A stretch of DNA of 46,443 nt from Methylocystis sp. H62 (GCF_015709515.1 NZ_JADNQZ010000037.1:1-46443); one strand, 5' to 3'. Counted from the stretch's first letter, positions 17,901 to 26,121 are shown. Made by a program: numbers and translations. Notes: generated from the letters alone by a model not told the origin.

Positions 17901-17916
17901 TGGCGCCCGGATTGCA
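17901..17916 (+). promoter_or_regulatory. Sigma-54 type promoter upstream of outer-membrane gene
   Basis: TGGCGCCCGGATTGCA has the GG-N10-GC spacing of the -24/-12 RpoN promoter (consensus TGGCAC-N5-TTGC). It lies 36 bases before the first leader hairpin, an arrangement repeated at 21149-21164. Confidence 0.6.
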
Positions 17917-17950
17917 TCCATTCATTCGAAGGCGTCGTTCGCGACGTCAA

Positions 17951-17982
17951 GGTCCACAGAGGGGCCCCCAGCATCGCCGCTG
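17951..17982 (+). promoter_or_regulatory. ANTAR (NasT-type) antitermination RNA, two hexaloop hairpins
   Basis: Hairpin P1: ggtcc-ACAGAG-gggcc (17951-17966). Hairpin P2: cagc-ATCGCC-gctg (17969-17982). Both hexanucleotide loops have A at position 1 and G at position 4, the signature bound by ANTAR-domain antiterminators such as NasT/NasR. The two hairpins are 2 nt apart. The 3' arm of P2 is also the start of the terminator stem, so P2 and the terminator exclude each other. The same design precedes nrtA at 21204. Confidence 0.7.
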
Positions 17983-18027
17983 TCCTGAACGTCTGCTGCG
18001 CAGACATTCAGGCAGCGGTTTTTTTTT
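17979..18027 (+). terminator. Leader terminator (attenuator) of outer-membrane gene
   Basis: Stem 17979-17995 (gctg-t-cctgaa-c-gtctg) pairs with 18001-18016 (cagac-a-ttcagg-cagc) around the loop ctgcg, followed by nine T from 18019. It ends 41 bases before the ATG at 18069, so it acts inside the leader rather than after an upstream gene. Confidence 0.85.
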
Positions 18028-18068
18028 GTTTCCGACGCCGTGCAGGCGAGACGCACTCGAGGTTCGCG

Positions 18069-19310
18069 ATGAAGAAAGCACAGTTTCGAGGACGGACGCA
18101 TCGGCGCCGTCTAGGCCGCGACGCGTTTGCGACGAGCATGGCGGCCGCCGTCATCATGGGGACTGGCGCAAGTGCCGCGGCCAGCGCGAAGGCTTCCGCC
18201 AAGGCGACTTCGGTTCAACCGCAAGTCGCGGCGCCGACAGCCGCGGCGCCGGCCGCGCCGCCTCCGCCGCCACCGGCGCCCATGGGAGTATTTGGCGCCG
18301 ATATGCCGGCCGCCGGCAAACTCGTTCTCTCGATTACGCCCGTCTTCGCCAATCTGTCGGGCATCAAAATGGGAACCCGCACGGTCTCAAACGAATATAT
18401 CGTCACGACGGTCCCGTTCTTTCTCAATCCGAGGCAAACCGTCCGCATCATCCCGCAAAACATCGCGATCGCGACGCAAATTGTCGGCCTCAGCTACGGG
18501 GTCACGAAAGATTTCGCAGTGGTTCTCACGGCCGGCATGATCGAGAAGAATCTCAACGCGCTAACCTTCAAGGGCGCGTCGGGAATTCTGCCGCTGGGCA
18601 GGAGTTTGCCGGGAACGACAAGCCTTGCCGACGTCACTTTGTCGGGCGTCTATCGCATCTATCAAGACGACGTCCACCGCATTCAGCTCTCTCTTGGCTT
18701 CTCCTTCCCCGCCGGCAGCTATACCGCCACCTTCAAGGACTTTCTCCTGCCCGATGGAACCCGCCGCAACGTCCGGGCGTTTTATGGCATGCAGCCCGGC
18801 ACGGGCACGTTCGATTTCCTCCCCGGCGTCATCTATGCAGGCTATCTAGGACCGTGGTCGTGGGGCCTCGGCTATCGCGGGCGCTTCCCGCTGGCCGCAA
18901 ATTCACTGGGCTATTCCGGGGACTACCTGCTCGAATATCGCCTGCGCTTCCCGCTCGGCCCCACTCCTACGGGGGGCTACCGCTGGGGCGATTTGCATGA
19001 ATTCAACGCCTGGGGCGGCTACACCTGGACGCCCGGACTCACCACCACCTTCCGCGTGAGCGGTTCGACGCAGGGCCCGATTCGCGGCTTCGATCCGGAA
19101 ATCCGCGGCCCGGCCGTGCCCGCCAATCCGGCCTTTTACGGCGGGCAGCGGGTCGAGCTCTTCGGCGGCGCGACGATCAGCGGCAAATTTATCGGCTATG
19201 ACAATGCGACGGTCGCGGTCGAGGCCGGTCTGCCCGTCTATCAGAATCTCAACGGTCCGCAGATTATGAAAAACTGGCAGGCGGGCATGTCGCTGCGGTT
19301 CAAAATCTAA
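18069..19310 (+). CDS. Outer-membrane transporter-like protein (Phenol_MetA_deg type)
   Basis: A 413-residue exported protein. From the ATG at 18069 (gagg upstream) it has a basic N-terminus and a signal-like segment (FATSMAAAVIMGTGASAAASAKA), an Ala/Pro-rich linker (AAPAAPPPPPPAP), then a beta-rich domain of alternating aromatic strands (GYLGPWSWGLGYRGRFPL...YLLEYRLRFPLGP...) ending in the aromatic/basic MSLRFKI. This is the pattern of the MetA-pathway/transporter outer-membrane family. The substrate is not evident. Its leader carries a sigma-54 promoter and a NasT-type antitermination RNA, and the nitrate uptake genes follow, so a role in nitrate or nitrite passage is inferred. Confidence 0.75.
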   Translation: MKKAQFRGRTHRRRLGRDAFATSMAAAVIMGTGASAAASAKASAKATSVQPQVAAPTAAAPAAPPPPPPAPMGVFGADMPAAGKLVLSITPVFANLSGIKMGTRTVSNEYIVTTVPFFLNPRQTVRIIPQNIAIATQIVGLSYGVTKDFAVVLTAGMIEKNLNALTFKGASGILPLGRSLPGTTSLADVTLSGVYRIYQDDVHRIQLSLGFSFPAGSYTATFKDFLLPDGTRRNVRAFYGMQPGTGTFDFLPGVIYAGYLGPWSWGLGYRGRFPLAANSLGYSGDYLLEYRLRFPLGPTPTGGYRWGDLHEFNAWGGYTWTPGLTTTFRVSGSTQGPIRGFDPEIRGPAVPANPAFYGGQRVELFGGATISGKFIGYDNATVAVEAGLPVYQNLNGPQIMKNWQAGMSLRFKI

Positions 19311-19381
19311 ACGTGCTCGTCTACTCCATAGGGAATAGCCGCTTTTTGCCGTCGCATCAACCGAAGCTGAGGATGTTCGCG

Positions 19382-19606
19382 ATGTCGTTGGGGAACGCAC
19401 GGGGCCGCTTTGGCGCAATCACAGGGTGTGCAGCCAACTGCAAAGACGCGGATCTGGCGCGGTTATTGGCTCGCCTGGCTGGGAGCACGGCTTGGCGTCT
19501 TGCGGTCGGTGTGGCGCAAGCTGCGCTGCTGATTGCCGCGATCGTCCTTGGCACCGCAGCGACCGTCAAATTTGTCGACGCCTTATTGGATGCGATTCAC
19601 CGCTGA
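19382..19606 (+). CDS. Small single-span membrane protein
   Basis: A 74-residue frame (MSLGNARGRFGAITGCAANCKDADLARLLARLAG...) with one clear hydrophobic helix (LAVGVAQAALLIAAIVLGTAATVKFV) near the C-terminus. gagg lies 9 bases before the ATG at 19382. No family recognised. It follows the outer-membrane gene by about 70 bases on the same strand and could be co-transcribed. Confidence 0.45.
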   Translation: MSLGNARGRFGAITGCAANCKDADLARLLARLAGSTAWRLAVGVAQAALLIAAIVLGTAATVKFVDALLDAIHR

Positions 19607-19703
19607 AACCGAAAGCGGCGCCTTCCGCCGCGCTGCGCGGTCCGTAAAACAATCACGCATTCACCCCTCATACGCTACTAGGGACTCCGCTGCGCGCCAG
19701 AGC

Positions 19704-19874
19704 TTGAAGATCGTTGTCGTCGATGAAAGTCCGATCCGCGCGGGCTGCTGATGAAAGCAAGGGCTTCTCCGAGGAGAAGCCCTATCGGCTGATGCGCACG
19801 GCGGCAATGTGGGAAAACAAGAAATCGCCGGAATCGCGCGGGCGATCATCTCGGCGGCGGAGCTCCTCAAATGA
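19704..19874 (+). pseudogene. nasT: nasT remnant (ANTAR antiterminator), internally deleted
   Basis: NasT is a receiver-like plus ANTAR protein that binds leader hairpins and prevents termination of nitrate genes. Here only the first residues (LKIVVVDESPIRAG) and the ANTAR end remain: FSEEKPYRLMRTAAM in one frame, then, after loss of one A in the run at about 19820, IARAIISAAELLK and stop at 19872-19874. About 130 codons are missing between them. The stop overlaps the nasS start as ATGA, as expected for a nasT-nasS pair. The product cannot work. Confidence 0.8.
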
Positions 19875-21084
19875 CCGGCGCCATGAAGCGCTTGCGGATC
19901 GGCTTCATGCCGCTTGTCGACGCTGCGGCGCTCGTCGTCGCCGTCGACGGCGGCTTTGCGGCCGACGAAGGTCTCGATATCGAGTTGGTGCGGGAAGTCT
20001 ACTGGTGGAACATTCGAGACAAGTTGGCCATCGGCCTTTTTGACGCCGCCCATTTGCTTGCGCCTTTGGCGATCGGATCGAGCATGGGCCTCGGCCAGGT
20101 CAAGGCGCCGTTCGTCGCGCCGATGAACTCGGCGATGAACGGCAACGCCATCACTGTCTGCGGTGCGCTGTACGAGGAGTTGCTGGCCGCCGACGGCGAT
20201 CTACTCAACCCGGCGTCGAGCGCGCGCGCTGGCCGCCGCCGTTCGCGTCCGCGAGGCGCAAGGGCGCGAGCTGCTCACCTTTGCGATGACCTTTCCGTTT
20301 TCGACCCATAATTATCAGCTGCGTTATTGGATGACCGCTGGCGGCGTCGATCCGGATCAGGATCTAAGGCTCGTGACGCTGCCGCCTCCCTTTATGGTCG
20401 AGTCGATGGCGCAGGGGCAGGTAGACGGGGATTCTGCGTCGGCGCGCCATGGAGCTCCGGCGCCGTCGAGGCCGGCGTGGGCCGCATCCTGCATTTCGGT
20501 TGCGATATTTTTGGCCGCGCGCCAGAGAAGGTGCTGGCGCTCAGCGCGCGCGACATTGAAGCCGCGCCCGACGTCGCGCAACGCTCACGGGAGCCATCGC
20601 AACGGCGGCGTGTTATATGGAAGAGTCCAGAGGGCGCCAGGAAATCGCGGCGATGTTGGCGCGGCCCGACCGCGTCAGCGTTGACGCGCGTCTTATCCAG
20701 CGGACGCTCGTTGGCGAACTCAAGATCGTCGCAAACGAGACCCGCGCTAACCCGAATTACCTCATCCTCGGCGAGGCGGCGCGCTGCGGCCCGACGCGGC
20801 GCATGCGATATGGCTTTACGCGCAATTGCAGCGCTGGGGGGACAAGCGGATTCGTCCATGGAGCGCGTCGAAGAGGCGACGCGCGTTTTCCGAGCTGATC
20901 TCTTCGACGCCGCGATCGGAGACGACGCGCCCGGCGCAGCCGCTTTGGCGATCCGGTCGGCGCTTTCGACGCGTCCCCTCCCGTTGACAATTTGCGCGCT
21001 TATCTTGCGGCTTCTCGATCGGCCGAAAGCTTTAGCGTTTCCCCAATCAACGCACACCGTGACGGCACAGTGCCGCTTGTTTGA
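19871..21084 (+). pseudogene. nasS: nasS remnant (nitrate sensor), multiply frameshifted
   Basis: NasS is a cytoplasmic NrtA-like protein that senses nitrate/nitrite and holds NasT inactive. The match starts with MKRLRIGFMPLVDAAALVVAVDGGFAADEGL and KLAIGLFDAAHLLAPLAIGSSMGLG, then passes through other frames: FAMTFPFSTHNYQLRYWMTAGGVDP; GVGRILHFGCDIFGRAPEKVLAL; EIAAMLARPDRVSVDARLIQR; SSMERVEEATRVFRADLFDAAIG; and finally VDNLRAYLAASRSAESF, ending at 21084. I count at least five frame changes (near 20215, 20430, 20590, 20785 and 20945). No signal peptide, as for NasS. Confidence 0.8.
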
Positions 21085-21148
21085 TCGGCCAATAGGGGCC
21101 GCCGTCTCGCTTACGCGCTGGACATGACGGAATTCCAGCACTCGGTTC

Positions 21149-21164
21149 TGGCACCTGACTTGCA
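21149..21164 (+). promoter_or_regulatory. Sigma-54 promoter of nrt operon
   Basis: TGGCACCTGACTTGCA matches the RpoN consensus TGGCAC-N5-TTGCA exactly. It lies 40 bases before the P1 hairpin of the leader. It implies nitrogen control through an NtrC-type activator; I did not find a convincing activator site. Confidence 0.75.
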
Positions 21165-21203
21165 AAGATGAGGGGGAATCGCCGGACACCCCTCCCCGGC
21201 CAC

Positions 21204-21239
21204 GCGACCCAATGACGGGACGCATCAGCAACGCCGCTG
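21204..21239 (+). promoter_or_regulatory. ANTAR (NasT-type) antitermination RNA in nrtA leader
   Basis: P1 is a 7-bp stem with one A-A mismatch around loop AATGAC (21204-21223). P2 is cagc-AACGCC-gctg (21226-21239). Both loops are six bases with A1 and G4, separated by 2 nt. P2 differs by one base from P2 of the leader at 17969. The P2 loop and 3' arm overlap the 5' arm of the terminator that follows. Confidence 0.75.
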
Positions 21240-21291
21240 TTCCGAGAGACAAGCGCAATTGCGCGACGCTCCCGGCAAGCGGCTTTTTTTT
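21233..21291 (+). terminator. Leader terminator (attenuator) of nrt operon
   Basis: gccgct (21233-21238) pairs with agcggc (21278-21283); inside, ttccgagag pairs with ctcccggca with two mismatches, and gcgcaattgcgc forms an inner hairpin. Eight T follow (21284-21291). It ends 31 bases before the nrtA ATG, so it must be bypassed for expression. Confidence 0.8.
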
Positions 21292-21322
21292 ATTCGCTCT
21301 GCGACAAATGACGAGGACCAAA

Positions 21323-22633
21323 ATGGGCAACGACAAAGCCGACGTTTCGCGCCAGCCGGCGATCAATCGACGCGACACACTGAAAGGCGCGGTGGCGACA
21401 TTGGCCGCGGCGAAGTCCCTATTGCCTTGTGGCGCCTTTGCGCAAAACGCTGGCCCCGAGACCACTAAAGCGGCCCTTGGCTACATCGCGCTCACCGATT
21501 CAGCGCCGCTGATTATCGCCAAGGAAAGAGGCCTCTTCGCCAAGCACGGCTTGCCGGACGTCGAAGTGCTGAAACAGGCGTCCTGGGGCGCGACGCGCGA
21601 CAATCTCGTCCTGGGCGGCGCCAATAATGGCATTGACGGCGCGCATATCCTGACGCCGATGCCCTATCTCATCACGACCGGCAAGGTGACGCAGAATAAT
21701 GCGCCGACGCCGATGTATATTCTCGCGCGGCTCAATCTCGATTGCCAGGGAATATCGGTCGCTAACGAATATAAGGACCTCAAGGCCACCGCCAAAGCCG
21801 ACGCGCTAAAAGCGGCTTTCGCGAAGAAGAAAGCCGAAGGCAAGGAGGTGAAGGTCGCCATGACCTTCCCGGGCGGGACGCATGATTTGTGGCTCCGCTA
21901 TTGGCTCGCCGCCGCGGGAATTGATCCCGACAAGGACGTCTCGACGATCGTTGTTCCGCCGCCCCAGATGGTCGCGAATATGAAGGTCGGCAATATGGAC
22001 GCCTTCTGCGTCGGCGAACCGTGGAACGAGCAGCTCGTCAACCAGGGAATCGGCTACACCGCGTGCGCCACTGGCGAAATCTGGGCGAAACATCCCGAAA
22101 AGGCGCTCGGCATGCGCGCCGATTGGGTTGACAAAAATCCCAAAGCCGCGATCGCGCTGACCGCCGCCGTCCTGGAGGCTCAGCAGTGGTGCGACAAGAA
22201 CGAAAACAAAGCCGAGCTCGCCGAGATTGTCGGCCGTCGTCAGTGGTTCAACGTGCCGACGACAGACATCATCGGTCGGCTCAAAGGCGACATCAATTAT
22301 GGAAACGGCCGAGTCGAAAAGGGAACAAAGCAGCTCATGAAGTTCTGGCGCGATCACGCGTCATATCCCTTCAAGAGCCATGACGCCTGGTTCATCGTCG
22401 AAGACATGCGCTGGGGCAAGCTCGATTCCAAGACAGACGTCAAGGCTCTCGTCGACAAGGTCAACCGCGAGGACCTGTGGCGCACGGCCGCCAAATCGAT
22501 CAGCGTCCCGGCGAAGGACATTCCCGCCTCGACCTCGCGCGGCAAGGAAACCTTCTTCGACGGCAAGGTCTTTGATCCCGATCAGCCGCTCGCCTATCTC
22601 AAGAGCCTCGCCATCAAGCGGGCCGAAGTTTGA
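21323..22633 (+). CDS. nrtA: Nitrate ABC transporter substrate-binding protein
   Basis: Periplasmic nitrate-binding protein of the NrtA/CmpA family, 436 residues. The start ATG at 21323 has gagg 9-12 bases upstream. A twin-arginine-like signal is present (INRRDTLKGAVATLAAAKSLLPCGAFAQ), then the mature domain: ALGYIALTDSAPLIIAKERGLFAKHGL, GATRDNLVLGGANNGIDGAHILTPMPYL, VAMTFPGGTHDLWLRYWLAAAGIDPDKD, CVGEPWNEQLV and HPEKALGMRADWVDKNPKAAIALT, all typical of NrtA. Intact, unlike its cytoplasmic paralogue nasS upstream. The first gene of an operon with nrtB, the ATPase and an MFS gene. Confidence 0.92.
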   Translation: MGNDKADVSRQPAINRRDTLKGAVATLAAAKSLLPCGAFAQNAGPETTKAALGYIALTDSAPLIIAKERGLFAKHGLPDVEVLKQASWGATRDNLVLGGANNGIDGAHILTPMPYLITTGKVTQNNAPTPMYILARLNLDCQGISVANEYKDLKATAKADALKAAFAKKKAEGKEVKVAMTFPGGTHDLWLRYWLAAAGIDPDKDVSTIVVPPPQMVANMKVGNMDAFCVGEPWNEQLVNQGIGYTACATGEIWAKHPEKALGMRADWVDKNPKAAIALTAAVLEAQQWCDKNENKAELAEIVGRRQWFNVPTTDIIGRLKGDINYGNGRVEKGTKQLMKFWRDHASYPFKSHDAWFIVEDMRWGKLDSKTDVKALVDKVNREDLWRTAAKSISVPAKDIPASTSRGKETFFDGKVFDPDQPLAYLKSLAIKRAEV

Positions 22634-22653
22634 ATTCGACGCGCGAGGCCAAC

Positions 22654-23541
22654 ATGACGATGCCATTGACGAAGAACGCAATCTCGGCGAGCCCGCTCGA
22701 CGACGCCGACGAAATCTTTCGTCGACACCGCACGCCGCTCGCGGTCAAATATCGAACGCAGATTCGCGCCTTTTTCGCTGCAACCTTGCCGCCCATAATC
22801 ACGTGCGCCGTGATCCTCCTGGTCTGGCAGATCATATGCGCGCGGCCCAATTCGGCGCTGCCGTCGCCCGCGCGCATCTGGACCGAGGCTAATGATCTCA
22901 TCCTGCATCCATTCTTCGTCAATGGTCCGCAGGACATAGGGCTCGGCTGGCGCGTGTTGACGTCGCTTCAGCGCGTCGCTGTCGGCTTCGGGCTGGCGAG
23001 CGTCGCGGGCGTGATCGTCGGCGCCTTCGTCGGACAAGCGCAATGGGCGGCGCGCGGCCTCGATCCGATCTTTCAGGTCTTGCGCACGGTGCCGCCGCTC
23101 GCCTGGCTGCCGATCTCGCTCGCCGCCTTTGGCGACAGTCGACCGTCGGCGATCTTCGTGATCTTCATTACCGCGATCTGGCCGATCATCATCAATACCT
23201 CCGTCGGAGTGCGAAACATTCCGCAGGACTATCGCAACGTCGCCGCCGTGCTTCGGCTCAACGCGCTCGAGTTCTTTTACTGCATCGTCGCGCCAAGTGC
23301 CGCCCCTTACATTTTCACCGGACTACGCATCGGGGTCGGGCTTTCCTGGCTCGCAATCGTCGCAGCGGAGATGCTCACCGGCGGCGTCGGCATCGGCTTT
23401 TTCATCTGGGACGCCTGGAATTCCTCACGCCTGCCAGACATTTTCGTTGCGCTGCTCTACATCGGCCTCACCGGCTTCTTTCTGGATCGACTCATCGGCT
23501 TCATCGGCGCGTTGGTGACGGGCGGCGCGCAGCCGAACTAG
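22654..23541 (+). CDS. nrtB: Nitrate ABC transporter permease
   Basis: Inner-membrane permease, 295 residues, of the SsuC/TauC/NrtB family. An N-terminal cytoplasmic arm is followed by about six transmembrane helices and the EAA loop region (VAAVLRLNALEFFYCIVAPSAAPYIFTGLRIGVGLSWLAIVAAEML). I chose the ATG at 22654 (gagg upstream, MTMPLTKN); a TTG overlapping the nrtA stop would add eight residues. 20 bases after nrtA and 10 before the ATPase gene, so clearly one operon. Confidence 0.9.
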   Translation: MTMPLTKNAISASPLDDADEIFRRHRTPLAVKYRTQIRAFFAATLPPIITCAVILLVWQIICARPNSALPSPARIWTEANDLILHPFFVNGPQDIGLGWRVLTSLQRVAVGFGLASVAGVIVGAFVGQAQWAARGLDPIFQVLRTVPPLAWLPISLAAFGDSRPSAIFVIFITAIWPIIINTSVGVRNIPQDYRNVAAVLRLNALEFFYCIVAPSAAPYIFTGLRIGVGLSWLAIVAAEMLTGGVGIGFFIWDAWNSSRLPDIFVALLYIGLTGFFLDRLIGFIGALVTGGAQPN

Positions 23542-23551
23542 GGAGGTCAAC

Positions 23552-24346
23552 ATGTCAAGTTTTCTTAAGATCGAAAACGTCGACAAGATCTTTACGCACG
23601 GCTCCGCGACGACGAAGGTCTTGGAGAACATCAATTTGCGAGTGGAGAAAGGGCAATTTGTCTCCATCATCGGCCATTCTGGCTGCGGCAAATCCACGCT
23701 GCTTAACATTGTCGCTGGCCTTCTGACGGCGACGAGCGGCGGCGTCATTCTCGAGGAGCGGGAAGTCAACGAACCGGGTCCCGACCGCGCAGTGGTCTTT
23801 CAGAACCACTCGCTGCTTCCCTGGCTTTCGTCCTATGACAATGTACGACTCGCCGTCAATAAAGTGTTCCGCAAGACCGAGACTCGCGTCAAGCGGCATG
23901 AGCGCACGATGCGAATGCTTGACCTCGTGCAGATGACGCACGCAAAAGATAAGCGCCCCGGCGAAATATCGGGCGGCATGAAGCAGCGAGTCGGCATTGC
24001 GCGCGCCCTTGCGATGGAGCCGAAAGTCCTGTTGCTCGATGAGCCATTTGGAGCGCTCGACGCGCTGACGCGCGCACATCTGCAGGATCAGGTCATGGCG
24101 CTGCAGGCGAAGCTTGGCGCCACCGTGATAATGATCACCCACGACGTCGACGAGGCCGTGCTGCTCTCGGACCGTATCGTGATGATGACGAACGGGCCGC
24201 GCGCGACGATCGGCGAAGTTCTGCCAGTCCCGCTGCCGCGTCCACGCGACCGCATCCAGCTTGCCGTCGATCCAATCTATCTCGAATGCCGGCGACGAGT
24301 GCTGCAATTTCTTTATGAGCGCCACAGCTACATCGAAGCGGCGTAA
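23552..24346 (+). CDS. nrtD: Nitrate ABC transporter ATP-binding protein
   Basis: A 264-residue ABC ATPase that drives nitrate import. Walker A GHSGCGKSTLL at about residues 44-54, Q-loop VFQNHSLLPWLS, signature ISGGMKQRVGIARAL, Walker B VLLLDEPFGALD, and switch histidine in MITHDVDEAVLLSDR. agggagg lies just before the ATG. It is a single ATPase of the NrtD type without the NrtA-like C-terminal extension of cyanobacterial NrtC, so the pump would use a homodimer. Confidence 0.92.
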   Translation: MSSFLKIENVDKIFTHGSATTKVLENINLRVEKGQFVSIIGHSGCGKSTLLNIVAGLLTATSGGVILEEREVNEPGPDRAVVFQNHSLLPWLSSYDNVRLAVNKVFRKTETRVKRHERTMRMLDLVQMTHAKDKRPGEISGGMKQRVGIARALAMEPKVLLLDEPFGALDALTRAHLQDQVMALQAKLGATVIMITHDVDEAVLLSDRIVMMTNGPRATIGEVLPVPLPRPRDRIQLAVDPIYLECRRRVLQFLYERHSYIEAA

Positions 24347-24387
24347 GGAGCCGCGGGTCGCGCCCTTTATCCAGCACAACATAGCTC

Positions 24388-26121
24388 GTGAGCCACTTTA
24401 TGCCGGCGATATCCATTGCCCATCGCGATTTCTTGTCTCGCGAGCGAACCGTCGCTTCACCCGCGTTCAATCGCTGGCTCGTGCCGCCGGCGGCGCTCGC
24501 CATTCATCTCTGCATCGGCATGGCCTATGGCTTTTCCGTCTTCTGGCTGCCGCTGTCGCGGATCATTGGCGGCGCGCAGCCGAAGGAATGCGCAGAAACG
24601 CTCGGTCTTTTCGCGACGCTCGTCGCCACCGACTGCGACTGGAAGATCAGCTGGCTGGGCTGGACGTTCACGCTGTTCTTCGTATTTCTGGGCTCCTCGG
24701 CGGCGGTCTTCGGCCATTGGCTGGAGACGGCCGGCCCCCGCAAGGCCGGACTCGCGGCGGCCTGCTGCTGGTGCGGCGGCCTGCTGATCTCGGCGCTCGG
24801 CGTCTATCTCCATCAGATCTCTTTGCTGTGGATCGGCTCCGGCGTGATCGGCGGCATTGGTCTCGGGCTTGGATACATCTCGCCGGTCTCGACGCTCATC
24901 AAATGGTTCCCGGACCGGCGCGGCCTCGCGACCGGTCTCGCCATCATGGGTTTTGGCGGCGGCGCGATGATCGGCGCGCCGCTCGCCGATCGGCTGATGG
25001 GCTTCTATGCGACGCCGGCTTCGCCCGGCGTCTGGCAGACCTTCGTCACGCTCGCCGCGATTTATTTCGCTTTCATGGTCGCCGGCGCGCTCAGCTACCG
25101 GGTGCCGCCCGAGGGTTGGGCGCCGGAAGGCTTCACGCCGCCCGCGGCGGCCAAGAACGCCATGGTGACGCATCGCCATGTGCATCTCGACGTCGCATGG
25201 AAGACGCCGCAATTCTGGCTGCTCTGGGCCGTGCTCTGTCTCAACGTCTCCGCCGGCATCGGCGTTCTGGGCATGGCCTCGCCGATGCTGCAGGAAGTTT
25301 TCGGCGGCAGACTGATCGGTCTGGACATCGGTTTTGATCAGCTCGCCCCCGATCAGAAAAAGCAGATCGCGGCGATCGCGGCGGGCTTCACCGGCCTGTT
25401 GAGCCTGTGCAACATCGGCGGGCGCATCGGCTGGGCCTCGGCGTCCGATACATTCGGCCGCAAGGTCACCTACGCGATCTTTTTTATCGTCGGCATCGCG
25501 CTTTATTCCGCCGAACCCTTCGCGGCGAAGGGCGGCATGGTCGGCCTCTTCGTCCTGCTCTTCGCCGTCATCATCACCATGTATGGCGGCGGCTTCGCGA
25601 CGATTCCCGCCTATCTCGCCGACATCTTCGGCACGCATCATGTCGGCGCCATCCATGGCCGGCTGCTGACCGCCTGGTCGACGGCGGGCGTGCTCGGACC
25701 GGTGCTGGTCAATTACATTCGCGAATATCAGCTTGCGCACGGCGCGCCGCGCGAAGACGCCTATAATCAGACCATGTATGTGCTCGCGGGCCTGCTGCTC
25801 TGCGGTCTCGTCTGCAATCTGCTGGTGCGGCCCTGCGCCGAGAAATATTACATGAGCGATGAAGAGGTCGCGGCGCAAAAGCACATCACGGTCGCCGAGG
25901 TCGTCAAGGAAGATGACGAGGTCCACGCCGACTTCGAGGATTTTGTCGAAGAGGCGCTGGAGCCGGCTGCGACCGACTCCGCTCCGCCGATCGCCGCGCG
26001 CGCGCCGCCCGGCTCAAAGGGCGGATCGCTGCTGCTGGTTTTCGCCTGGGCCGCCGTCGGCATCCCCCTCGCCTGGGGCGTCTGGATGACGCTTCTTAAG
26101 ACAGCAGCGCTGTTTCGATAG
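24388..26121 (+). CDS. MFS transporter of the oxalate/formate antiporter (OFA) family
   Basis: A 577-residue inner-membrane protein with about 12 helices. GIGLGLGYISPVSTLIKWFPDRRGLATGLAIMGFGGGA is the characteristic OFA-family segment in the N half, and NIGGRIGWASASDTFGRKVTY the matching loop in the C half. An acidic cytoplasmic stretch (EEVAAQKHITVAEVVKEDDEVHADFEDFVEE) precedes a last helix. The start is a GTG at 24388 or an ATG at 24400. 41 bases after the ATPase gene, so likely in the nrt operon. The substrate is not shown by sequence; an anion such as formate, oxalate, nitrite or nitrate is possible. Downstream sequence is IS debris. Confidence 0.85.
   Translation: MSHFMPAISIAHRDFLSRERTVASPAFNRWLVPPAALAIHLCIGMAYGFSVFWLPLSRIIGGAQPKECAETLGLFATLVATDCDWKISWLGWTFTLFFVFLGSSAAVFGHWLETAGPRKAGLAAACCWCGGLLISALGVYLHQISLLWIGSGVIGGIGLGLGYISPVSTLIKWFPDRRGLATGLAIMGFGGGAMIGAPLADRLMGFYATPASPGVWQTFVTLAAIYFAFMVAGALSYRVPPEGWAPEGFTPPAAAKNAMVTHRHVHLDVAWKTPQFWLLWAVLCLNVSAGIGVLGMASPMLQEVFGGRLIGLDIGFDQLAPDQKKQIAAIAAGFTGLLSLCNIGGRIGWASASDTFGRKVTYAIFFIVGIALYSAEPFAAKGGMVGLFVLLFAVIITMYGGGFATIPAYLADIFGTHHVGAIHGRLLTAWSTAGVLGPVLVNYIREYQLAHGAPREDAYNQTMYVLAGLLLCGLVCNLLVRPCAEKYYMSDEEVAAQKHITVAEVVKEDDEVHADFEDFVEEALEPAATDSAPPIAARAPPGSKGGSLLLVFAWAAVGIPLAWGVWMTLLKTAALFR

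Noticed and set aside
17979-18027. Reading the hairpin plus T-run as the end of an independent small RNA or upstream gene
   Set aside because: Its stem overlaps a hexaloop hairpin and the same arrangement recurs before nrtA, so a leader attenuator explains it better; no upstream gene on this strand ends nearby.
21085-21300. Guanidine-I (ykkC) riboswitch in front of the NrtA-type transporter
   Set aside because: The segment TTCCGAGAG looks similar at first, but the rest of the ykkC consensus is absent and the two-hairpin ANTAR pattern fits much better.
24457-25926. A 489-residue minus-strand open frame opposite the MFS transporter
   Set aside because: Composition is Arg/Asp/Glu/Gly-rich as expected for the antisense of a high-GC membrane-protein gene; no domain is recognisable.
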